Assembly: GCA_947631655.1 (NCBI GenBank)
Contig: CANRME010000033.1
Location: 1 to 11,584, forward strand
Reading direction: 5' to 3'
DNA from: an uncultured Bacilli bacterium
GTDB lineage: Bacteria; Bacillota_I; Bacilli_A; RF39; UBA660
DNA length: 11,584 nucleotides
Each line of letters opens with the position of its first letter. Position 1 is the stretch's first letter. A model generated the notes under the pieces. The model searched no databases. It saw only the letters and a list, made by a program, of their open reading frames with translations, and had not been told where the DNA came from. Positions 1 through 4,745 of the stretch are shown here, piece after piece. A program made the position numbers and the translations under genes.

Positions 1-603
1 TTTCCCGCTATTTATGTTATTTTGATTACCACAATTCTTTTTAGTACATATCAAATATGGAATATGTTAAAAGTAACACCGGTTAATGATGATTTAGATT
101 ACGTTACGGGAACTTTTAAAAATGATGTCGTTCCAGCAGTAAAAGAAGAAGATACGGCGATTGGACTTCCTTATACGAGTGATAAAGTAAGTCTTAGTAA
201 GAAGTTTTATGATAGTAGTGCTACACCAGAAGAACAACAAAACTCTTTAATATTTTATGAAAATATTTATATGCCAAATACCGGAGTGTTATATACGAGT
301 GATGAAGAATTTGATGTCATAAGTATGTTAAGTGGAACAGTAAAAAATATTAAAGAAGACGAAATAATGGGAAGTATTGCGGAAGTCGAGTATAATCAAA
401 ATTTAACAGTAGTATATCAAGGTTTAAAAGATGTTAAAGTAACGATTAATCAAGAATTAAATAAAGGGGACGTCATCGCAAAGAGTGGAAATATCAAATT
501 TGAAACTGAGAAGCCAAATGCTTTACATATTGAAGTTTATAAAGATGGTTTACTTCTAAATCCACTAGATTTCTATAACATGAAAACAACTGATTTTTCA
601 TAA
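1..603 (+). CDS. spoIIQ: SpoIIQ-like sporulation protein (degenerate LytM/M23 domain), 5' end missing
   Basis: The frame is open from base 1, so the start lies upstream of the window and about 200 residues are visible. The first residues, FPAIYVILITTILFSTY, form a membrane segment and match the FPAIY-type membrane anchor I recall for B. subtilis SpoIIQ. Further similarity follows in order: a KKFYDSSA stretch, LSGTV, TVVYQGL, GDVIAKSG and a KDG..LNPLDF end, which together outline a LytM/M23 fold. In spore formers SpoIIQ sits in the forespore membrane and binds SpoIIIAH across the intermembrane space, forming the channel between mother cell and forespore. The metal-binding residues are eroded. 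The usual HxGxD segment reads NTGVL (277-291), and the HxH motif has lost its first His (ALHIEV, remaining His at 526-528), so peptidase activity is unlikely. Without the family match it would be called a generic M23 protein. Confidence 0.85.
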   Translation, partial: FPAIYVILITTILFSTYQIWNMLKVTPVNDDLDYVTGTFKNDVVPAVKEEDTAIGLPYTSDKVSLSKKFYDSSATPEEQQNSLIFYENIYMPNTGVLYTSDEEFDVISMLSGTVKNIKEDEIMGSIAEVEYNQNLTVVYQGLKDVKVTINQELNKGDVIAKSGNIKFETEKPNALHIEVYKDGLLLNPLDFYNMKTTDFS

Positions 604-609
604 GTTATT

Positions 610-642
610 AAGCCTTTAATATACTAGTATTAGAGGTTTTTT
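610..642 (+). terminator. Rho-independent terminator after spoIIQ
   Basis: Hairpin CCTTTAATA (613-621) with TATTAGAGG (628-636), containing one T-G pair and a 6-base loop. The AAG before it can pair with the start of the following run of six T (637-642). It begins 7 bases after the spoIIQ stop, so spoIIQ is probably the last gene of its transcript. Confidence 0.8.
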
Positions 643-658
643 AAAAGAGAGTGATTAG

Positions 659-1201
659 ATGAAAATAATAGTTTATTTAAATGATAAAGAATTAACAATA
701 GTAAAAGATAAAGAATATCTTTATGAATTAGATGCTTTAGAAAAAGGTAATGTTATAAATACTAAAGAATTTAACCTGGAAGTAGGAACTATTTTAAAAA
801 GTTTAAAAATAAATAGAGGAATTGTTGGGGACGATGTTAAGGTATACTTAAATGAGATAATTACACCAGTTAATGAAACTTTTTATAAAGAAGTATTTAG
901 TGAGTTGGGTTTTAATAATGTGGAAGTATGTAGTATCAAAATGTTTTTGGAAGAAAAGAATACTTTATACTTGATTGCTAATAAATATTCCAATTTTATC
1001 TACCATGATAATAATTATTATGAATTATCTAGTTTAAGTGTTTTTGATGATTTAAAATTTAAAAATCCCATTAAGATTTTTGGGAATAATCCACAGATTA
1101 AAGAAGTAAAAAACGAATTAAAAGAGAAGGTAAATACCAAAGTATACATGTTTTATCCGCCAGAAAACTATATTTTAAATTTAATTAAAAAAATAATGTA
1201 A
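659..1201 (+). CDS. Putative degenerate MreB/Mbl-like actin-fold protein
   Basis: A 180-residue soluble protein; ATG at 659 follows AAGAGAG (644-650). I do not recognise a named family, but its segments line up in order with MreB/Mbl. Residues 1-27 resemble the N-terminal strands without the GIDLGT phosphate loop. GNVINTKEFNLEVGTILKSL (30-49) resembles the GVIADFEVTE..L helix. A stretch near residues 60-90 (VKVYLNEIITPVNE..., ELGFNNVEV) resembles the CPTNITSVE...AAEKSGGKHVYL region. Near the end, IKIFGNNPQIKEVKNELKEK resembles the VIITGGGALLNGLDQLL region. The DIGGG motif is replaced by sequence with no glycine loop, and a whole subdomain seems absent (MreB is about 330-350 residues). ATP-driven polymerisation is therefore unlikely. 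In B. subtilis mbl lies just beyond spoIIQ-spoIIID, so the position fits. The actin-fold call is inference; otherwise it is a hypothetical protein. I see no convincing promoter or dedicated terminator. Confidence 0.5.
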   Translation: MKIIVYLNDKELTIVKDKEYLYELDALEKGNVINTKEFNLEVGTILKSLKINRGIVGDDVKVYLNEIITPVNETFYKEVFSELGFNNVEVCSIKMFLEEKNTLYLIANKYSNFIYHDNNYYELSSLSVFDDLKFKNPIKIFGNNPQIKEVKNELKEKVNTKVYMFYPPENYILNLIKKIM

Positions 1202-1207
1202 ACCCTA

Positions 1208-1236
1208 TTGCATTATTTTTTATTTTAGTTTATTAT
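1208..1236 (+). promoter_or_regulatory. Promoter of the LytTR two-component operon
   Basis: A -35 of TTGCAT (1208-1213), a 17-base spacer and a -10 of TATTAT (1231-1236). Predicted start is near 1243, giving a leader of about 50 bases before the regulator's ATG. It resembles a housekeeping sigma-A promoter. Confidence 0.7.
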
Positions 1237-1246
1237 TAAAATACGC

Positions 1247-1267
1247 ATTTTCGCTAATAGCGAAAAT
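1247..1267. promoter_or_regulatory. Perfect palindrome at the start of the two-component transcript
   Basis: Arms ATTTTCGCTA (1247-1256) and TAGCGAAAAT (1258-1267) are exact reverse complements around a single A at 1257. The site falls at about +4 to +24 of the predicted transcript, a typical place for a repressor site. It could equally fold as an RNA hairpin followed by TTT and act as an attenuator, or end transcripts of the upstream gene. The sequence alone does not separate these. Confidence 0.6.
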
Positions 1268-1293
1268 TTTATATGAAAGAGGAGTGAATTTAA

Positions 1294-2004
1294 ATGATAA
1301 GTTTTATTGTTGTAGAAGACAGTAAGAGCGAACAAAACGAGATTAAAAAGATAATTAATAAGGTGACTTTTAAAACCGAGATGAACTTTGAAATAAAAGT
1401 ATTCGATAAGTACGATACTAATTTGAAGAAAGTTATAGAAGATACTAGTGAAGTTAAAATTTATATTTTAGATATTGAACTTGATGATAAAATATCTGGT
1501 ATACAAATTGCTAAAATGATTAGAAAGACTGATTTAGAAGATGAAATTATTTTTATTACTAATCATGACCATATGTTTGAAGAAGTTTATCGTAGTGTTT
1601 ATAAAGTTTATGACTTTATTGAGAAATTTAATAACTTTGAAGAAAGACTTACTAAGTCCCTAGAAAATTTGATTAATAGGGAATACAATAATAAAATTTT
1701 TAGATATAATGCTCGTAATTTAGAATTAGATTTATATATTAAGAATATTTTATACGTTTATCGAGATAGCTGTGATAGAAAGTTAGTTATTAAAACGTTA
1801 AATAATACTTATACCATAAGCATGAGTATAAAAGATATTAAAGAAAAGTTAGGCTCTAAATTTAAACAAATAAGTAGGTCTTGTTTAGTTAATGAAGACT
1901 ACATTGAATCATATAATTATGCTTTAGGATATGTAGTTTTAAGCAATGGAGAAAAAGTAGAATATTTATCAAAAAATTATCGGGATAATGAAAAAGTTAA
2001 GTAA
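1294..2004 (+). CDS. LytTR-family response regulator (AgrA/ComE type)
   Basis: A 236-residue two-domain regulator. Residues 1-125 form a receiver domain with acidic pair E8-D9, phospho-acceptor D60 (YILDIEL), T89 (IFITN) and the conserved Lys at 111. Residues about 135-232 form a LytTR DNA-binding domain, shown by ILYVYRDSCDRKLVIKT, FKQISRSCLVNEDYI and VVLSNGEKVEYLSKNY. Proteins of this class bind direct repeats upstream of target promoters, often in peptide-sensing circuits. The start has a strong GAGGAG ribosome site (1279-1284). The 3' end overlaps the kinase gene by 17 bases, so the two are translationally coupled and very probably partners. No peptide precursor or exporter gene lies nearby, so the regulated process cannot be named. 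Confidence 0.88.
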   Translation: MISFIVVEDSKSEQNEIKKIINKVTFKTEMNFEIKVFDKYDTNLKKVIEDTSEVKIYILDIELDDKISGIQIAKMIRKTDLEDEIIFITNHDHMFEEVYRSVYKVYDFIEKFNNFEERLTKSLENLINREYNNKIFRYNARNLELDLYIKNILYVYRDSCDRKLVIKTLNNTYTISMSIKDIKEKLGSKFKQISRSCLVNEDYIESYNYALGYVVLSNGEKVEYLSKNYRDNEKVK

Positions 2005-2794
2005 TTATTTTATAGGACATATATTTTATATAATTTATTATCAAGATATATTAAGTTTTTTTAGTAAAATCTATTTTTTCGCCATTACTTATTATAATTG
2101 TTATATTAAAGAAGAATTGTTAGTTATATTGGGTATTGTTACTCTATTCTTTTTAACGAGAATAATTAAATTAAAATTAGAAAATATGACAATTCAAAAT
2201 ATAAACCAAAATTTGTTAATAAAATATAAAAGTGTAGCTAATGAATTAGATAATTATCGGATGTTTAAACATAATATTTATGCTAATTTACTAAGTTTAA
2301 AATATCAACATAAGAATATCCCTTTAGTTATAGATACTTTGTTAAATAAATATACGGGGAAGAAAAATATCAAATTAGGGGAATTGAGTATGATAGAAGA
2401 TTTTATTTATAATCACATTTATAAGTATGAAAGTCTTAATAGTAAGATTAATATTGCTTTAGAAGATAAAATATTACAAGATATTGATAGTATAAAATAT
2501 CTTAATTTTTTTGAAACTTTGAGTATTTTAATTAATAATGCTTGTGAAGCAGCAGTGGATACTAATAAGAAATTATTTTATTTAGAAGTGTACTTAGAAG
2601 ATAATTATTTAATTGTTTCTATTACGAACACTTTTAATAATAATATTGATGTAGAATCTTTTGGAAGTATTAATTACTCAACTAAGAAACGCAATTCAGG
2701 ATTAGGTATATATGGGGCTTTAAAGAATAATAAAGATATTAATTTTAAAATATTAGATGATTTATTTGTTTCAGAATATAAAATAGCTATATAA
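1988..2794 (+). CDS. Short AgrC-like sensor histidine kinase (GHKL ATPase)
   Basis: A 268-residue kinase paired with the overlapping LytTR regulator. The phosphorylation box is YRMFKHNIYANLLSL with H95, as in the HPK10/AgrC group. The ATP-binding domain shows an N box (LINNACEAA, 181-189) and a G box (SGLGIYG, 237-243). The N-terminal part has only about 60 residues with one or two hydrophobic stretches (roughly 8-35 and 43-60), then a helical linker. AgrC relatives usually have five to seven membrane segments and 400 or more residues, so the sensing part is much reduced. It may sense the membrane or a small molecule, or need a partner protein. The start at 1988 lies inside the regulator gene, with only a weak GGGAT site just before it. 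I see no clear terminator after the stop, so some readthrough toward the cold-shock gene is possible. Confidence 0.82.
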   Translation: MKKLSNYFIGHIFYIIYYQDILSFFSKIYFFAITYYNCYIKEELLVILGIVTLFFLTRIIKLKLENMTIQNINQNLLIKYKSVANELDNYRMFKHNIYANLLSLKYQHKNIPLVIDTLLNKYTGKKNIKLGELSMIEDFIYNHIYKYESLNSKINIALEDKILQDIDSIKYLNFFETLSILINNACEAAVDTNKKLFYLEVYLEDNYLIVSITNTFNNNIDVESFGSINYSTKKRNSGLGIYGALKNNKDINFKILDDLFVSEYKIAI

Positions 2795-2843
2795 AAAATT
2801 TTTAAGACATAAAACTAAGGATTTTAGACAATAAATTAATTTT

Positions 2844-2865
2844 TAGTTATTAACTATGTTACATT
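2844..2865 (+). promoter_or_regulatory. Probable promoter of the cold-shock gene with adjoining inverted repeat
   Basis: An extended -10, TG at 2857-2858 and TACATT at 2860-2865, puts the start near 2872. No good -35 is visible. Directly upstream lies a perfect inverted repeat, TAGTTA (2844-2849) and TAACTA (2851-2856), with one base between the arms, a possible operator. Confidence 0.45.
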
Positions 2866-2885
2866 ATTAAGGCACGTGCTAAAAA

Positions 2886-2952
2886 ACTGCAGATTTTGTC
2901 GAACGGTTACTTAAAAATAAGTAGAGAGTGTGTGGTATATTAAAATCGCAGT
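2886..2952 (+). ncRNA. Structured 5' leader of the cold-shock mRNA
   Basis: A closing stem pairs ACTGC-GATTTT (2886-2897, with A2891 bulged) with AAAATCGCAGT (2942-2952): 11 Watson-Crick pairs. Inside it is a second hairpin, TACTTA (2908-2913) with TAAGTA (2918-2923) closing an AAAA loop. The element lies between the predicted start near 2872 and the ribosome site before 2984. I cannot match it to a riboswitch class I know. Cold-shock mRNAs often carry temperature-responsive leaders, so a thermosensor role is the simplest inference. Confidence 0.5.
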
Positions 2953-2983
2953 ACAGAAATAAGAATTAGAAGGGAAGTGTAGC

Positions 2984-3196
2984 ATGCGTAGTAAGGTAAA
3001 ATGGTTTAATAACGAAAAAGGTTATGGTTTTATCGAATATAAAGACAATGAAGATATCTTTGTTCATTATTCAGCTATTGCCAAAGATGGATATAAGTCT
3101 TTAAAAGAAGGCGAATATGTAGAATTTAAACTTATTGAAACACCAAAAGGATTACAAGCAATTAATGTAACATCTTTAGAAATGACTACAATATAG
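2984..3196 (+). CDS. csp: Cold-shock domain protein (Csp family)
   Basis: A 70-residue single-domain RNA and single-stranded DNA chaperone of the CspA/CspB family. The opening KVKWFNNEKGYGFIEY carries RNP1 (KGYGFIEY, 12-19), followed by RNP2 (DIFVHYS, 24-30). The end, VEFKLIETPKGLQAINV, is the usual last part of the five-strand barrel. Length matches the family (65-70 residues). A good ribosome site, AGAAGGGAAG, precedes the ATG. Such proteins melt mRNA secondary structure at low temperature or on entry to stationary phase. The gene has a structured leader of about 110 bases and its own terminator, so it looks like a separate unit. I do not assign cspA, B or C because sequence alone does not settle it. 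Confidence 0.95.
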   Translation: MRSKVKWFNNEKGYGFIEYKDNEDIFVHYSAIAKDGYKSLKEGEYVEFKLIETPKGLQAINVTSLEMTTI

Positions 3197-3206
3197 TAGT
3201 TTTTTT
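3185..3206 (+). terminator. Terminator overlapping the end of the cold-shock gene
   Basis: Stem ACTAC (3185-3189) with GTAGT (3196-3200), a 6-base loop and a run of seven T (3200-3206). The hairpin includes the stop codon TAG at 3194-3196. Confidence 0.65.
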
Positions 3207-3215
3207 CTTGGGTTT

Positions 3216-3225
3216 ATGTTACAAT
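3216..3225 (+). promoter_or_regulatory. Probable extended -10 promoter of hpf
   Basis: TG at 3217-3218 followed by TACAAT at 3220-3225. The ATGTTACA core is shared with the cold-shock promoter. The -35 region holds only a T-rich stretch. Predicted start is near 3232, leaving a leader of about 15 bases. Confidence 0.5.
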
Positions 3226-3246
3226 AAATTCAAGAAAGGTGATATG

Positions 3247-3780
3247 ATGAAATTAAATATCCGTGGTAACAAAATAGAAGTTACTGATGCTATCAAAGAA
3301 TATGTTGTAGATAAGATAGCAAGATTAGATCGTTATTTTGAAGAACCTGAAGAAATAGAGGTTTATGCCTTAATTAAAGTAAAAGGAAAGGAAGAAACTA
3401 TTGAAATAACAGTTCCAACTAAGAGATTTACTTTAAGAGCTGAAGAAACTAATGATGATTTATATGCAGCGATTGATTTAGTTATTGATAAGCTAGAAAG
3501 ACAAATAAGAAAGAATAAAACAAGGTTAAGTAAAAAATATAAAAATGTTGATGATGTAGCATTAGCATTAGATTTTGATGTCGAAAAAGATGAAGAGGAA
3601 GAAGAAAAAATCGTCAGAAGAAAAGAAATTGATACTAAACCAATGGATGAAGAGGAAGCTTTACTTCAAGCTGAACTTTTGAATCATGATTTCTTTGTTT
3701 TCAAAAATATTGATGAAGAATGTGTTTCTGTTTTATATAAAAGGAAAGATGGAGATTACGGAATTATTAATGTTAAATAG
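3247..3780 (+). CDS. hpf: Long-form ribosome hibernation promoting factor (HPF)
   Basis: A 177-residue long HPF. Residues 1-105 form the ribosome-binding domain (MKLNIRGNKIEVTDAIKEYV, then TVPTKRFTLRAEETNDDLYAAIDLVIDKL given here as its two recognisable halves TVPTKRFTLRAEETNDD and LYAAIDLVIDKL). An acidic linker follows near 111-120. The C-terminal dimerisation domain (about 123-177) shows KPMDEEEALLQAELLNHDFF, VFKNIDEE and YKRKDGDYGII. HPF binds idle 70S ribosomes, and the C-terminal domains join two of them into inactive 100S dimers. I chose ATG 3247 because it gives the standard MKLNIRG start with AAAGGTG (3235-3241) at proper distance. The adjacent ATG 3244 is possible. An upstream in-frame start at 3208 would place the promoter inside the gene and adds residues not seen in the family. 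In B. subtilis the same gene (yvyD) also lies next to secA. Confidence 0.95.
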   Translation: MKLNIRGNKIEVTDAIKEYVVDKIARLDRYFEEPEEIEVYALIKVKGKEETIEITVPTKRFTLRAEETNDDLYAAIDLVIDKLERQIRKNKTRLSKKYKNVDDVALALDFDVEKDEEEEEKIVRRKEIDTKPMDEEEALLQAELLNHDFFVFKNIDEECVSVLYKRKDGDYGIINVK

Positions 3781-3798
3781 AGCTTAAAGCTCTTTTTT
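3779..3798 (+). terminator. Terminator after hpf
   Basis: Perfect arms AGAGCTT (3779-3785) and AAGCTCT (3787-3793) around one A (effectively a 5-pair stem with a 5-base loop), ending in a T run to 3798. It starts inside the hpf stop codon. Confidence 0.8.
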
Positions 3799-3799
3799 C

Positions 3800-3828
3800 T
3801 TGTCTTTTTGAGTATTTTATGGTATTAT
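3800..3828 (+). promoter_or_regulatory. Promoter of the HEVRH-motif gene
   Basis: A -35 of TTGTCT (3800-3805), 17-base spacer and -10 of TATTAT (3823-3828) preceded by TGG, an extended -10. The predicted start near 3835 leaves about 20 bases before the ATG, just enough for the ribosome site. Confidence 0.7.
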
Positions 3829-3856
3829 AGAGGGCGTTAAAAAAAGGGGTTTAGTA

Positions 3857-4675
3857 ATGATAAATACTTTATATACTTATCTTATGATGTCAACGGAGAA
3901 TAATCTTAAAGTTGATGAAAATTATTTACGGAATTTATTAAATTTTTTTGTGAGATATTATCATTTAACCAATTATATTAAGAAAATGAATTTAATTTAT
4001 GAACCTTTTAATGAAGATGCTTTCATTGCTGCAGAATATGGATATTTTTGCGATAGAGAATTGTATGAAGAGTTAATAATTAAAATAAATCTTAAGGGGA
4101 TATTAGAAGAGTTAGAACATACTTTTAGTGAAGAGGAATATTTTAAAAATTTCTCGGAATATGAAAAGAAGCTTTATGCATATACACATTTTATCGAAAC
4201 AATTGCTCATGAAGTAAGACATGCTAGGGATTTAAGAACTGTTCATTCAGTTAAAGATTCTTTAGATAAGAAAGTATTGTATCCGATAAGATGGACTTTA
4301 CCAGGTTATGAGGATATCCCTAATTTTGAAAAGTTGATTAAATTATATGAAAAGTATTATGAATTATGCCCAACAGAAAGACTTGCTAATTTTGAAAGTT
4401 ATAACTTATGTTACGAATTACTAAAAAAGGTACCAGAGGGAAGTAAAGTTAGAGATGAATACTTATTAAAACTCCTTGCGGATTTATTAAATCCATATAT
4501 GGTAAGTGACAATCCAACGAAATATTTTTATGAAAAAGCCCATGCTAAAAAAGAATGGAAAAAATTAGAAAAAGATACACTTAAACTCTCTTTAGAAAAG
4601 AAATTAATATATGGTTTTGAAATACCTAAGGACTACTATAATAAATTACAAGAAAAAAGTTTTAAATTAGATTAA
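3857..4675 (+). CDS. Uncharacterised protein with a zinc-metallopeptidase-like HEVRH motif
   Basis: A 272-residue protein with no signal peptide or membrane segment, so probably cytoplasmic. I do not recognise the family. Its main feature is ETIAHEVRHARDL with H118-E119-V120-R121-H122, fitting the HExxH zinc-binding helix. The segment CPTERLANFESYN (171-183) has two glutamates, E174 and E180, either of which could be the third zinc ligand as in gluzincins, though that is inference. The rest is mainly helical and rich in Tyr, Lys and Glu. ATG 3857 follows a strong AAAAAGGGG site (3841-3849). It has its own promoter and lies between hpf and secA, which are closely linked in B. subtilis without such a gene. 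A protein-processing or quality-control role would fit, but nothing in the sequence proves it. A chance HExxH in a structural protein remains possible. Confidence 0.6.
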   Translation: MINTLYTYLMMSTENNLKVDENYLRNLLNFFVRYYHLTNYIKKMNLIYEPFNEDAFIAAEYGYFCDRELYEELIIKINLKGILEELEHTFSEEEYFKNFSEYEKKLYAYTHFIETIAHEVRHARDLRTVHSVKDSLDKKVLYPIRWTLPGYEDIPNFEKLIKLYEKYYELCPTERLANFESYNLCYELLKKVPEGSKVRDEYLLKLLADLLNPYMVSDNPTKYFYEKAHAKKEWKKLEKDTLKLSLEKKLIYGFEIPKDYYNKLQEKSFKLD

Positions 4676-4693
4676 ATTTTCTTGGGAAATACT

Positions 4694-4722
4694 TTGCATT
4701 TTACTTTCTATTTTGCTACAAT
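4694..4722 (+). promoter_or_regulatory. Promoter of secA
   Basis: A -35 of TTGCAT (4694-4699), 17-base spacer and -10 of TACAAT (4717-4722), followed by an AGGAGG ribosome site (4732-4737) eight bases before the secA ATG. Predicted start is near 4729, so the leader is very short and leaves no room for a SecM-like upstream regulator. Confidence 0.75.
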
Positions 4723-4745
4723 ATCATATGTAGGAGGAAAATAAT

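Noticed and set aside
22..603. A complete gene starting with TTG at 22
   Set aside because: The frame is open to base 1 and the residues before 22 belong to the SpoIIQ membrane anchor, so the gene is cut by the window edge.
610..642. Promoter TTCATA/TATACT across the spoIIQ terminator
   Set aside because: The -35 is poor and both boxes lie in the hairpin region; the match is no better than expected in AT-rich DNA.
2795..2843. Terminator after the histidine kinase gene
   Set aside because: Only A/T runs without a GC-containing stem are present, so a terminator cannot be supported.
3208..3246. Longer N terminus for HPF
   Set aside because: It has no ribosome site, would contain the promoter and ribosome-binding region, and adds residues not found in the family.
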